A stretch of 64,000 nucleotides of DNA from Enterococcus caccae ATCC BAA-1240. Lineage in GTDB: Bacteria > Bacillota > Bacilli > Lactobacillales > Enterococcaceae. The DNA is taken from NCBI RefSeq assembly GCF_000407145.1, contig NZ_KE136472.1, positions 496,001 through 560,000 on the forward strand, written 5' to 3'. Position numbers and translations under genes: made by a program. A model generated the notes under the pieces. The model was not told the origin of the DNA, made no database searches, and saw only the letters and a list, made by a program, of their open reading frames with translations. The first letter of the stretch is position 1; the number at the start of each line of letters is the position of its first letter. This document shows, one piece after another, positions 9,472 to 19,071 of this stretch.

Positions 9472-9516
9472 AAAAATTAGGCAGCTATGTTTTTTTAACA
9501 TAGCTGCCTAATTTTT
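9472..9516 (-). terminator. terminator of the YheO-type regulator gene
   Basis: Perfect long stem GGCAGCTATGTT / AACATAGCTGCC extended by AAAAATTA / TAATTTTT, giving a T run on the minus strand. It touches the stop codon of the regulator gene. Confidence 0.85.
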
Positions 9517-10153
9517 ACTTAGCGTCGATATAACTGTATAACGTATATTTAGAAATATTGAAAAATCCAGCTACTTTATCGCCTGATTTTGTCACAAGAA
9601 ATGCGCCTTTGTTATTTAAAAACTGGATGCATTTGATTTTGTCATCTTTTGTCATCAAAGGAACGGGTTTGCCGACTAATTTAACAGATTCTTCGATCAA
9701 ATCATCTAACAGTTCATTGATGTCTTGAGGAATGTAATCAGGTTCTTTATCATTTTCATGTTCATCGATAGAAATAAGCGATTTTAAAGTAGATTCAGCA
9801 GCAATCAAAGCAGTAATATCATAATTGATTGCAAAAATACCATCTAAACTCCCAGTTTTATCTTTGAAATATATGGTGCTCGATTTCAAAATACGACCGT
9901 CATGAGTTCGTGTTAAGTAATTGATATGATCAATTAAATCAGCAGGGTCTTTTTTTAGCGCTTCTAAAACAACTTGAGAAGGGCCATCGCCAAGTTGGCG
10001 AGAGGAAACATGACCATTTTCAATAGAAACGATCGTATTGTTAATATTATTTTCATTGATTTTGTGAATCACGATTTCACAATTTTCACCAAACTGACCA
10101 GCTAAAGCTTTTGCGACTTGAGTCAGAAAATTCAATTTTTCATCGGAGAGCAT
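9515..10153 (-). CDS. YheO-type PAS domain transcriptional regulator
   Basis: 212 residues. The N-terminal part (about 5-115; FGENCEIVIHKI, DGIFAINYDITALI) is a YheO/PAS_6-like sensor domain. The C-terminal part (about 165-212; KIKCIQFLNNKGAFLVTKSG, ISKYTLYSYI) matches the short HTH_22 DNA-binding domain of the DauR/YheO family. It is transcribed away from ssnA across a 425-base region, so it is the best-placed candidate regulator of the purine/selenium cluster (inference from position). Ribosome site AAAGGAGC precedes the ATG at 10153. Confidence 0.85.
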   Translation of the reverse strand: MLSDEKLNFLTQVAKALAGQFGENCEIVIHKINENNINNTIVSIENGHVSSRQLGDGPSQVVLEALKKDPADLIDHINYLTRTHDGRILKSSTIYFKDKTGSLDGIFAINYDITALIAAESTLKSLISIDEHENDKEPDYIPQDINELLDDLIEESVKLVGKPVPLMTKDDKIKCIQFLNNKGAFLVTKSGDKVAGFFNISKYTLYSYIDAK

Positions 10154-10347
10154 GATTTTGCTCCTTTCTAATTAAGAAGTTATGTCTGATACATCGCTGT
10201 GTATTCGATTAATGTAATTCTTATGATTATAGAAAAATAACAGATATAGATTAGTATATCTTTAGAAAAAATCCATTATCTTCTACTAGCTTCGAGTGTA
10301 ATAATATCATGCGGTAAATCATAATACAAGACAATGGGCATTTTGCA

Positions 10348-10400
10348 CTAAAAAATATTTTTTAGGTAGCATTGTTTTTTTTTAGGTTGAGTGGTATAAT
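10348..10400 (+). promoter_or_regulatory. ssnA operon promoter with an 18-base perfect palindrome
   Basis: TTGTTT (10372-10377), 17 bases, TATAAT (10395-10400) with an extended TG. Just upstream is the perfect palindrome CTAAAAAATATTTTTTAG (10348-10365), and a further half-site TTTTTTAG ends at 10385 inside the promoter. Close relatives of the palindrome occur at the xdh and flavodoxin promoters (25206, 33230). This region (10154-10578) contains no gene. Confidence 0.65.
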
Positions 10401-10439
10401 TTACTCGAGTTAAGGGAAATAGTTAATTTTAAATTTGAA

Positions 10440-10453
10440 TGCAAGCGCTTTTT
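10440..10453 (+). promoter_or_regulatory. possible cre site 1 (CcpA) in the ssnA leader
   Basis: TGCAAGCGCTTTTT matches the first ten bases of the catabolite-responsive consensus TGNAANCGNTNNCA but not the final CA. Located downstream of the -10 element, where bound CcpA would block transcription. Confidence 0.4.
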
Positions 10454-10526
10454 TTAAAGTTGTAATAAGCTATGGAGCTAGTATTCAGATATCTATTCAT
10501 TCGTGAATGTTTGAACTATTTCTATA

Positions 10527-10540
10527 TGTAAGCGATTTCT
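10527..10540 (+). promoter_or_regulatory. probable cre site 2 (CcpA) in the ssnA leader
   Basis: TGTAAGCGATTTCT fits the catabolite-responsive consensus at all but the last base. It lies 38 bases before the ssnA start, a roadblock position. It implies that sugar represses the cluster. Confidence 0.55.
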
Positions 10541-10578
10541 GTTCGGGTGAAAAATAAATGTAATTTAGGAGGAAAAAG

Positions 10579-11913
10579 ATGTTACTAATAGGAAATGGAC
10601 GCCTAATCACCAGAGATAAGGAAGCTACTTTTTTTGACAATGGATGTGTGGCTATTGACGGTCAAAAGATAAAGGCAGTAGGAACTACGATGGAGTTAAG
10701 AGAAGGTTTTCCAGAAGCTGAATACATTGATGCGAAAGGTGGAGTGATCATGCCTGGGTTTATCAATATGCACAATCATATTTATAGTACTTTTGCTCGA
10801 GGATTAACTATCAATGGTTATCATCCTAAAAATTTTATGGATATTTTAGAAGGCCAATGGTGGCGGATCGATCGAACCTTAAATTTACAAGATTCGTATC
10901 ACAGTGCAAAAATCGCTTATTTAGATAGTATCCAAAATGGTGTGACAACGGTTTTTGATCATCATGCAAGCTATGGCTCGATTGAAGGGAGTTTGACTCA
11001 ACTTTCTAATGCAGCTGAGGAATTAGGTGTCCGTACTTGTTTATGCTATGAAGTATCAGATCGTGACGGTGAAGAAAAGATGAAAGCAGCAGTCAAAGAA
11101 AATGCTACTTTTATCAAAGCAAGTGCTGCTCGTACGGATGACATGCAAAAAGCGATGATGGGCATGCATGCGGCCTTTACACTGTCAGACAAATCGTTGG
11201 AGTATTGCGCCGCTTATACCCCAAAAGATGTTGGCTATCACATCCATATTGCAGAAGATATTGCCGATGTTTATGATTCATTGGCAAAGTATGGTAAGCC
11301 AATCGTAAACCGTTTATACGATCTAGGTATTTTGGGCAAGCAAACGATGGCAGGACATTGTATTCATATCAATCCACATGAAATGGAATTATTGCGGGAT
11401 ACAAACACAATGGTAGTAACAAATCCAGAATCAAATATGGGGAATGCTGTAGGATGTCCGCCAGCAATGCGTATGCTTAATGAGTATGGAATCTTGATGG
11501 GTCTTGGAACAGATGGTTATACGAATGATGTTACAGAATCATATAAAGTAGGCAATATTATCCACAAACATCATTTAGCTGATCCAAATGCCGCTTGGAC
11601 AGAAATGCCACAAATGTTATTCAATAATAATCCGCAAATGGCAAATCGCTATTTTGAGAAGAAACTAGGGGTTTTAGAACCTGATGCAGCAGCAGATGTG
11701 ATTGTGTTGGATTATAAAGGTCCAACACCTATGACGAAAGAGAATATTAATTCTCATATCTTGTTTGGCATGAATGGAGGAGCAGTTACAGATACTATCA
11801 TCAATGGTGAAATTCGCATGAGAAATCGAGAAGTGCAAGGCATTGATCAAGAAAAAATCTGGCATGATGCACAAACACAAGCGCAATCTCTTTGGTCAAG
11901 AATCAATGGCTAG
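10579..11913 (+). CDS. ssnA: putative aminohydrolase SsnA
   Basis: 444-residue amidohydrolase of the guanine deaminase/ATZ-TRZ group. Metal ligands are visible: GFINMHNHIYSTFARG (HxH), the histidine in YHIHIAED, the histidine in MAGHCIHI, and the aspartate in GLGTDGYTND. SsnA is a marker of selenium-dependent molybdenum hydroxylase clusters; its exact substrate is not settled, but a purine or ring-opened purine is expected. First gene of the operon; AGGAGG ribosome site; ygfK starts 38 bases after its stop. Confidence 0.92.
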   Translation: MLLIGNGRLITRDKEATFFDNGCVAIDGQKIKAVGTTMELREGFPEAEYIDAKGGVIMPGFINMHNHIYSTFARGLTINGYHPKNFMDILEGQWWRIDRTLNLQDSYHSAKIAYLDSIQNGVTTVFDHHASYGSIEGSLTQLSNAAEELGVRTCLCYEVSDRDGEEKMKAAVKENATFIKASAARTDDMQKAMMGMHAAFTLSDKSLEYCAAYTPKDVGYHIHIAEDIADVYDSLAKYGKPIVNRLYDLGILGKQTMAGHCIHINPHEMELLRDTNTMVVTNPESNMGNAVGCPPAMRMLNEYGILMGLGTDGYTNDVTESYKVGNIIHKHHLADPNAAWTEMPQMLFNNNPQMANRYFEKKLGVLEPDAAADVIVLDYKGPTPMTKENINSHILFGMNGGAVTDTIINGEIRMRNREVQGIDQEKIWHDAQTQAQSLWSRING

Positions 11914-11951
11914 ACAATACTAGCGTAGAAAATTAAAAAGGAGTGACAAAC

Positions 11952-14900
11952 ATGAGTGACATCATGCACCCAATTTCGATCGATGGGTTATTGAACTGGA
12001 TTTTAAATGAATACAGAAATGAATCAACTATTTTTGGTGTAAGAAAATTTTACAAAGCTGATCCAAACAAAACATTGCCTTTATTTGGCGAAAAAATGGA
12101 AACACCTTGTGGACCTGCTGCAGGACCACATACGCAATTAGCACAAAATATTATTGCATCTTATTTAACTGGTTCACGTTTTTTTGAAGTGAAGACGGTT
12201 CAAATCATTGATGGAGAAGATTTACCTGTTAGTAAGCCTTGTATCACAGCAGCAGATGAATGCTACAACGTGGAATGGTCAACGGAGTTGCGAGTTCCTC
12301 AAGCTTATGATGAATACGTTAAAGGTTGGTTTGTACTAAAACTGCTTAGCAAAGAACTTCATTTAGGTAATCCAGATGGCTTTATTTTCAATATGAGTGT
12401 TGGATACGACTTGGCTGGGATTCAATCACCAAAAGTTGATAAGTATATCACAGATATGCAGGATGCCGAAAATACACCGATTTGGCAAGAATGCAAAGAA
12501 GCTGCTTATAAATATTTGCCACAATTTAAACACGTGACCAAAGAATATATTGAAAGTATCAGTCCAAACGTTTGTCGTTCCATTACGTTATCTACATTAC
12601 ACGGCTGTCCATCAGATGAGATCGAACGAATTACCACTTATTTAATAGAAGAAAAAGGGCTGAATTCATTTATTAAATGTAATCCGACCATGTTGGGCTA
12701 TGAATACACACGTCAAACAATGGACGAATTAGGCTTTGATTATATGGTATTTGATGATCATCATTTTATTGAAGATTTGCAATTTGAAGATGCTGTTCCT
12801 ATGTTGACACGTTTACAAGCTTTAGCGGATAGTAAAAAACTTAATTTTGGCGTAAAAATCACTAATACTTTTCCAGTAGGGATTGCAGAAGAAGAGTTAC
12901 CTGGAGAAGAAATGTATATGTCAGGACGTTCATTATTTCCTTTGAGCATTTCCCTAGCGAAAAAGCTATCGGATGCATTCGATGGAAAGTTACAAATTTC
13001 TTATTCTGGAGGAGCAGATGTTTTTAATATTAAAGACATTTTTGATGCTGGAATTTGGCCGATCACAATGGCGACAACGTTGTTGAAACCGGGTGGCTAT
13101 CAACGCATGAACCAAGTAGCAAATTTATTAAGTGAATCAGTGTATCCAACGCAAGTCCATGTTGATTTAGACAAACTTACAACGATTGTAAAAAGAGCCA
13201 AAACACATGCTCGCTATAAGAAATCAATCAAATTACCAGAAAGTTCTAAATTAAGGACGACTGTCCCACTGACTAATTGTTACACAGCTCCTTGTCGTAG
13301 TGATGGCGGTTGTCCAATCGATCAGGATATTCCAGCCTATCTTCGTTATGTGAGTGAAGGCAACTATTTAGAAGCGTTAAAAGTGATTGTGGATAAAAAT
13401 CCATTGCCTTTCATTACAGGAACGATTTGTGCTCACCCTTGTATGACGAAATGTACGAGACAGTTTTATGAAGGAGCCATCAAAATTCGGGATGCGAAAT
13501 TAGAAGCTGCTGAACATGCTTATGATGATTTAATGGCAGGGATGGAAAAACCTGTTCGTAAAGAAAATGCACCTAAGACAGCAATTGTTGGTGGTGGGCC
13601 AGCAGGGATATCGGCTGGGTTCATACTTGCTCGTGAAGGAATGCCAGTAACCGTATTTGAAAAGGCCGACACGATTGGTGGTGTCTGTAGCCAAATCGTA
13701 CCAGAATTTAGAATTTCAATGAAATCTGTCCAAAATGATGTAGAAATGGCTAGATTCATGGGAGCCAAATTCAAAACAGGTCAGCCGGCTCCAGATATTG
13801 AAACGTTGCGTGAGCAAGGGTACACCAACATTATCTATGCAATTGGTGCTTGGAAACATGGAAAATTGAAATTAGAATCTGGCAAAGCAGTAAACTCATT
13901 AGAATTTTTAAAAGCTAATCGAAAAAATCCTCATCTTAATCCTTATGGAGAACAAATCGTAGTTGTCGGTGGTGGCAATACAGCAATGGATTGCGCTAGA
14001 GCTGCAACGACGTTACCAGGTGTGAAAAAAGTGTCAGTTGTTTACCGTCGAGACAAACGAAATATGCCTGCAGATGAGGAAGAATTGTACCTTGCTTTAG
14101 GAGATGGCGTAGAATTTTTAGAATTACTGTCACCGATAAAATTAGAAAATGGTCTGCTAACTTGTGAAAGAATGCGCTTAGGTGAACGCGATGGTTCAGG
14201 TCGTCGTAGACCAGTAGCAACAGGCAAATTTACTGAAGTGCCAGCGGATACTGTCATTGCTGCAGTTGGAGAGAAAGTGGATACAGACTTTTATCAATCG
14301 ATTGGAATCACAACGGATCAGTATGGAAAAGTTGTTTCCAATCAAGAAACACTAGAAACCAATTTGAAAGATGTCTATGTGATTGGTGATGCGAATCTTG
14401 GACCTGCGACAATTGTTGAAGCGATTGCCGATGCTACAAAAGCTACTAGAAATATTTGTCACATTCATAATGAGCATTATGAACAAACCAATCTTAATAA
14501 AAACGTGGCATCTGTGCGCAACAAACGCGGTATCTTAGAGCCGAATGAAGCACTTTGTGGACAAGCTAGTAATTGTTTGGACTGTTCAACGATTTGTGAA
14601 TCTTGTATGGATGTTTGTCCAAATCGCGCAAATATCGTCGTAAATGTTAAAGGACAGCCGCAACCACAAATTGTCCATGTGGATCGTATGTGTAATGAAT
14701 GCGGAAATTGCGAGACTTTCTGTCCATATTCAAGTGCACCATATAAAGATAAATTCACTCTATTTAATACAGAAGCAGACTTTGAAAATAGCGCAAATTC
14801 AGGTTTCTATGTGATCGATCCGAGAGAAAAAACGTGTCTAGTTCGTTTATGGGGTAACACTTCAACGATTTGTTTAGACGCTAAAGGATTAGATATTCCA

Positions 14901-14963
14901 GCGGATATCATCGATTTAATGGCTACGATGATCAAAGATTATGAATATTGTATGCATATGTAA
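11952..14963 (+). CDS. ygfK: YgfK-type iron-sulfur flavoprotein (putative selenate reductase subunit)
   Basis: 1003 residues. The N-terminal half resembles dihydropyrimidine dehydrogenase-type barrels. A cysteine cluster follows (CRSDGGCPID ... CAHPCMTKC, about 450-510), then a GltD-like FAD site (AIVGGGPAGISAG) and an NAD(P) site (VVVGGGNTAMDCARAA). Two C-terminal 4Fe-4S motifs are CxxCxxxCxxC-like (CESCMDVCP and CNECGNCETFCP). This architecture suggests electron transfer from NADPH or a low-potential carrier to a substrate. ATG 11952 is chosen over the in-frame GTG 11943, because AAGGAG (11938-11942) is well spaced only for the ATG. Confidence 0.92.
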   Translation: MSDIMHPISIDGLLNWILNEYRNESTIFGVRKFYKADPNKTLPLFGEKMETPCGPAAGPHTQLAQNIIASYLTGSRFFEVKTVQIIDGEDLPVSKPCITAADECYNVEWSTELRVPQAYDEYVKGWFVLKLLSKELHLGNPDGFIFNMSVGYDLAGIQSPKVDKYITDMQDAENTPIWQECKEAAYKYLPQFKHVTKEYIESISPNVCRSITLSTLHGCPSDEIERITTYLIEEKGLNSFIKCNPTMLGYEYTRQTMDELGFDYMVFDDHHFIEDLQFEDAVPMLTRLQALADSKKLNFGVKITNTFPVGIAEEELPGEEMYMSGRSLFPLSISLAKKLSDAFDGKLQISYSGGADVFNIKDIFDAGIWPITMATTLLKPGGYQRMNQVANLLSESVYPTQVHVDLDKLTTIVKRAKTHARYKKSIKLPESSKLRTTVPLTNCYTAPCRSDGGCPIDQDIPAYLRYVSEGNYLEALKVIVDKNPLPFITGTICAHPCMTKCTRQFYEGAIKIRDAKLEAAEHAYDDLMAGMEKPVRKENAPKTAIVGGGPAGISAGFILAREGMPVTVFEKADTIGGVCSQIVPEFRISMKSVQNDVEMARFMGAKFKTGQPAPDIETLREQGYTNIIYAIGAWKHGKLKLESGKAVNSLEFLKANRKNPHLNPYGEQIVVVGGGNTAMDCARAATTLPGVKKVSVVYRRDKRNMPADEEELYLALGDGVEFLELLSPIKLENGLLTCERMRLGERDGSGRRRPVATGKFTEVPADTVIAAVGEKVDTDFYQSIGITTDQYGKVVSNQETLETNLKDVYVIGDANLGPATIVEAIADATKATRNICHIHNEHYEQTNLNKNVASVRNKRGILEPNEALCGQASNCLDCSTICESCMDVCPNRANIVVNVKGQPQPQIVHVDRMCNECGNCETFCPYSSAPYKDKFTLFNTEADFENSANSGFYVIDPREKTCLVRLWGNTSTICLDAKGLDIPADIIDLMATMIKDYEYCMHM

Positions 14964-15012
14964 AAAAAATCCATGAGTGCAAAAACAACTTCTTAATGAT
15001 GGAGGTTAAAAA

Positions 15013-16395
15013 ATGTCTATCCTTTTAAAAGGCGGAATAGTAGTATCGGCAAAAAAACGTCGTCAAGTTGATGTGAGAATCGATGGCGAGAAAATTGTTG
15101 AAATAGGGACAAATTTAAAAGAAAACGGTTCCAACGTTGAAGATGTTTCAGGTTGTTTTTTATTACCAGGATTTATTGATGCTCATACTCATTTAGAACT
15201 GAATAATGGTAAAGGATCTATGAGTACCGCAGATAATTTTAATACAGGTAGTAAAGCAGCCGTTGCTAAAGGAACAACTACGGTGATCGATATGGCAACA
15301 CCAAGTAAAGGCAGTTCATTAAAAGACTGCCTAGTATCGTGGAACCAACTGGCTCAGGGAAACAGTTCTTGCGATTATACCTATCATATGTCGATCATTG
15401 AATGGAATTCCACTATCAAAAAAGAAATCAAAGAAATAATAAATGCTGGTATCACCTCATTTAAGATGTATATGGCCTATGATAATTTAAGGACAACAGA
15501 TGGAGAAATTTTTGAAGCAATGAGTGAAATCGGTCAGTTTCACGGAATGCTAGGGATTCATTGTGAGAATGGCGATATGGTCAACGAAATGATTGCAAAA
15601 TTTGTCGAAAAAGGAAATCTTGCACCACATTACCATCCTTTAACAAGACCTGATTCAGTCGAAGCAGAAGCTGTGGAACGTTACTTAATGATTGCTGATT
15701 TAGCAAAGTTACCAGTCAATATTGTTCATTTAAGTACCAAACGATCACTAGAAGCTGTTGAAAGAGCCAGAATTCGTAACCAAAAAGTTTATGTAGAAAC
15801 ATGTCCGCAATATTTAGTATTAGACGATCATTTATATGATGAGCCTAATTTTGAAGGGGCAAAGTATGTTTGTTCACCACCATTACGTAGTTTTAACGAT
15901 CAACAAGCATTATGGAATGGCGTGATCAACGGCCAAATCAACACGATTTCAACAGATCATTGTAGTTTTAATTTTGAGGGACAAAAAACAATCGGAAAAA
16001 ATGATTTCAGTAAAATACCAAATGGTATGCCCGGCGTCGAGACCCGCCCAGAATTGATTTATACCTATGGTGTGACGACTGGAAAAATTAGTTTAGAGCG
16101 AATGATTGGTTTACTTTCAGAAGATATTGCCAGGCAATTTGATTTATTTCCACAAAAGGGAATTATCCAAGTCGGAAGTGATGCAGATATTGTTGTTTGG
16201 GATCCATTGACGATAGGTGTTATCTCGGCTACAACACAACTCCAAAATGTAGATTACACACCTTATGAGGGAATGCAGACGAAAGGCAGTGCGAGAGCAG
16301 TTTATCTAAGAGGGCAAAAAGTAGCAGAAAACGGCAAGGTTATCGCAGAAAATCAAGGAGCATTTATTTTCCGCAAGATTTCAACTAGTCACTAA
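15013..16395 (+). CDS. hydA: dihydropyrimidinase/hydantoinase family amidohydrolase
   Basis: 460 residues. Cyclic amidohydrolase signatures: GFIDAHTHLELNNG (metal HxH), the lysine in TSFKMYMAY that would be carbamylated, histidines in GIHCENG and NIVHLSTKRS, and the aspartate in STDHCSF. It would open a hydantoin- or dihydropyrimidine-like ring; in this cluster a purine-derived ring is likely (inference). The E. coli counterpart is hyuA, in the same gene company. GGAGG ribosome site. Confidence 0.92.
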   Translation: MSILLKGGIVVSAKKRRQVDVRIDGEKIVEIGTNLKENGSNVEDVSGCFLLPGFIDAHTHLELNNGKGSMSTADNFNTGSKAAVAKGTTTVIDMATPSKGSSLKDCLVSWNQLAQGNSSCDYTYHMSIIEWNSTIKKEIKEIINAGITSFKMYMAYDNLRTTDGEIFEAMSEIGQFHGMLGIHCENGDMVNEMIAKFVEKGNLAPHYHPLTRPDSVEAEAVERYLMIADLAKLPVNIVHLSTKRSLEAVERARIRNQKVYVETCPQYLVLDDHLYDEPNFEGAKYVCSPPLRSFNDQQALWNGVINGQINTISTDHCSFNFEGQKTIGKNDFSKIPNGMPGVETRPELIYTYGVTTGKISLERMIGLLSEDIARQFDLFPQKGIIQVGSDADIVVWDPLTIGVISATTQLQNVDYTPYEGMQTKGSARAVYLRGQKVAENGKVIAENQGAFIFRKISTSH

Positions 16396-16448
16396 CGGAA
16401 TCAATCAACCTGTGTTGATTTAAATAAATAGATGGAGGGGAAAATTTT

Positions 16449-17642
16449 TTGGAAAAAATAAAATGGACGGCAAATGAAATGCCCAAAACAAATGATCAGT
16501 ATTTAACACTGATGTCAAAGGAAGCAATCGAAAAAGCTTTAGCTTTTCATCGTAGTTTCCCTCAATACAATCAGACGCCATTAGCTGAATTAAAAAATAT
16601 GGCTGAACATTTAGGATTAAAGGATTTCTTTGTCAAAGATGAATCATATCGTTTTGGTTTAAACGCATTTAAAGTGCTTGGTGGTTCATTCGCTATGGCA
16701 AATTATATCGCCGAAAAACTAGGAAAAGATGTTGCTGACTTGACCTATGATATTTTAACTTCTGATAAACTTCGAGATGAATTTGGTCAAGCGACATTCT
16801 ATACGGCGACAGATGGCAATCACGGTCGTGGTGTGGCTTGGGCAGCCAATAAATTAGGACAAAAAGCAGTTGTTTTGATGCCTAAAGGTTCAACACAAAC
16901 TCGTAAAGAAAACATCGAAAAAGAAGGCGCAAAAGTCACGATTGAAGAAGTTAATTATGATGAATGTGTGCGTATGGCTAACAAAATGGCTGAAGAAACT
17001 GAAAACGGTGTCATGGTGCAAGATACAGCTTGGGATGGTTACGAAAAAATTCCAACATGGATCATGCAAGGCTATGGCACGATGGCATTAGAGGCTTCAC
17101 AACAACTAAAAGAAGCTGGGAAAGAGCGGCCGACACATGTTTTTGTTCAAGCGGGTGTTGGGAGTTTAGCGGGAGCTGTTGTTGGTTATTTTGCTAATCT
17201 TTATCCGGATAATCCACCAAAAATGATCGTTGTTGAAGCGCAAGCAGCAGATTGTCTATATAAATCAGCAATCGAAAAAGATGGAAAAATTCGCTTTGTT
17301 GAAGGTGATTTGCAGACAATCATGGCAGGTCTGGCTTGTGGCGAACCAAATACGATTTCATTTGATATTTTAGAAAACCATACATCAGTCTTTGTTTCAG
17401 CACCAGACTGGGTTTCAGAAAAAGGAATGAGAATGCTTGGCGCACCATTAAAAGGGGATCCGCAAGTAATTTCAGGAGAATCAGGAGCGGTAGCAATGGG
17501 CTTAGTGGCAACAGCAATGCAAGATCCTGACTATAAAGAGTTACGTGACACATTGAAACTAGACGAAAACTCAACTGTTTTAATGTTCTCAACAGAAGGC
17601 GACACAGATCCAGCTAATTATAAAAAAATCTTATGGAGGTAA
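16449..17642 (+). CDS. dpaL: diaminopropionate ammonia-lyase
   Basis: 397-residue fold type II PLP enzyme (YgeX). The Schiff-base lysine is in LNAFKVLGGS, and TDGNHGRGVAWAA is the family's substrate-loop motif. It splits 2,3-diaminopropionate to pyruvate and two ammonia. The start is TTG at 16449 with GGAGGGG eight bases before; no in-frame ATG suits better. ygeY follows 5 bases after the stop with the ribosome site inside the end of dpaL. Pyruvate made here could feed the pyruvate:flavodoxin oxidoreductase encoded at 36.3 kb. Confidence 0.93.
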   Translation: MEKIKWTANEMPKTNDQYLTLMSKEAIEKALAFHRSFPQYNQTPLAELKNMAEHLGLKDFFVKDESYRFGLNAFKVLGGSFAMANYIAEKLGKDVADLTYDILTSDKLRDEFGQATFYTATDGNHGRGVAWAANKLGQKAVVLMPKGSTQTRKENIEKEGAKVTIEEVNYDECVRMANKMAEETENGVMVQDTAWDGYEKIPTWIMQGYGTMALEASQQLKEAGKERPTHVFVQAGVGSLAGAVVGYFANLYPDNPPKMIVVEAQAADCLYKSAIEKDGKIRFVEGDLQTIMAGLACGEPNTISFDILENHTSVFVSAPDWVSEKGMRMLGAPLKGDPQVISGESGAVAMGLVATAMQDPDYKELRDTLKLDENSTVLMFSTEGDTDPANYKKILWR

Positions 17643-17647
17643 TATAA

Positions 17648-18964
17648 ATGGATTTCAATGAAATTAACAAAGCAGCAGAAGGTTACAGAGAGGACATGAT
17701 CAAATTTTTACGTGATTTAGTAAAAATCCCGGGAGAAAGTGCTGAAGAAGGCGCAAAAATGGATCGGGCGAAAGCTGAAATGGAAAAATTAGGCTTTGAC
17801 AAAATCGAAGTCGATCCTCAAGGAAACTTATTAGGGTATATGGGGACAGGAAAAAAACTGATTGCTTTTGACGGACACATGGATACAGTCGGCATTGGTG
17901 AAATGAGCAACTGGGAATTTGATCCATATGATGGCTATGAAACCGATACTGAAATTGGCGGACGCGGGACTTCCGACCAAGAAGGTGGCATCGTTTCTGC
18001 TGTTTACGGTGCGAAAATCATGAAAGATTTAGGACTGCTAAATGAAAAATATACAGCACTAGTAACTGTTACCGTTCAAGAAGAAGATTGCGATGGATTA
18101 TGCTGGCAATATATTATTCAAGAAGATAAGATTCGTCCAGAATTTGTAGTCTCAACTGAACCAACAGATGGCGGTATTTACCGTGGACAACGTGGTCGCA
18201 TGGAAATCAAAGTTGAAGTGAAAGGCGTATCTTGTCACGGATCGGCTCCGGAACGAGGGGACAATGCTATTTATAAAATGGCTGACATTTTACAAGATGT
18301 TCGAGCATTAAACAATAATGGTGATACTGAAAGTACGGTTATTAGAGGTTTAGTCCGTATGCTTGATGAAAAATATAACCCTGAATGGAAAGAAGCACGT
18401 TTCTTAGGAAAAGGAACAGTGACAGCGTCACAGATCTTCCATTCATCACCAAGCCGTTGTGCGGTAGCAGATGGTTGTACGGTTTCATTAGACCGTCGTA
18501 TGACAGCAGGAGAAACATGGGAAAGTTGCCTTGAGGAAATTCGTCAATTACCTGCTGTTAAAAAGTATGGAGATGATGTTGTTGTCTCAATGTATGACTA
18601 TGATCGCCCATCTTATACAGGGTTAACGTATCCAATCGAATGTTACTTCCCAACTTGGGTGATTCCAGAAGAACATGGTGTAACAAAAGCGTTGATGGAA
18701 ACCCATAGAAATCTATATGGCGAAGAACGTAAAGGCTCAAAAGAAACGCTTGAAATGCGTAAAGCACGTCCACTTTTAGATAAATGGACATTCTCAACAA
18801 ATGGCGTATCGATCATGGGACGCAACGGTATTCCGTGTATCGGCTTTGGTCCAGGAGCTGAAGCACAAGCACATGCACCGAATGAAAAAACATGGAAAGA
18901 CGATTTAGTCCGTTGTGCTGCAGTGTATGCCGCATTGCCAACTGTATATTGTGAAAACAACTAA
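17648..18964 (+). CDS. ygeY: YgeY family selenium-metabolism-linked M20 hydrolase
   Basis: 438-residue M20 metallopeptidase-like amidohydrolase. Zinc site: [10 protein letters not shown], the bridging aspartate in [10 protein letters not shown], and the glutamates in [11 protein letters not shown] dimerisation domain sits in the middle. Family relatives deacylate or decarbamoylate amino acid derivatives; here it probably acts on a ring-opened intermediate that leads to diaminopropionate (inference). GGAGG ribosome site. A perfect 10-bp hairpin lies in the 107-base gap before ygeW. Confidence 0.92.
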   Translation: MDFNEINKAAEGYREDMIKFLRDLVKIPGESAEEGAKMDRAKAEMEKLGFDKIEVDPQGNLLGYMGTGKKLIAFDGHMDTVGIGEMSNWEFDPYDGYETDTEIGGRGTSDQEGGIVSAVYGAKIMKDLGLLNEKYTALVTVTVQEEDCDGLCWQYIIQEDKIRPEFVVSTEPTDGGIYRGQRGRMEIKVEVKGVSCHGSAPERGDNAIYKMADILQDVRALNNNGDTESTVIRGLVRMLDEKYNPEWKEARFLGKGTVTASQIFHSSPSRCAVADGCTVSLDRRMTAGETWESCLEEIRQLPAVKKYGDDVVVSMYDYDRPSYTGLTYPIECYFPTWVIPEEHGVTKALMETHRNLYGEERKGSKETLEMRKARPLLDKWTFSTNGVSIMGRNGIPCIGFGPGAEAQAHAPNEKTWKDDLVRCAAVYAALPTVYCENN

Positions 18965-18997
18965 ATGATCGGCTATAAAGCATAGCGGCAAACGAAC

Positions 18998-19032
18998 CAC
19001 TATTCTAGTGAGTAAAGGTCATTAGAATAGTG
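18998..19032 (+). repeat. intra-operon hairpin between ygeY and ygeW
   Basis: CACTATTCTA (18998-19007) and TAGAATAGTG (19023-19032) form a perfect 10-bp stem with a 15-base loop and no T run. It is more likely an mRNA processing or stability element than a terminator. Confidence 0.5.
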
Positions 19033-19071
19033 CGTATCGTATCATAACAACTAACTTAGAGGAGAAATGAT

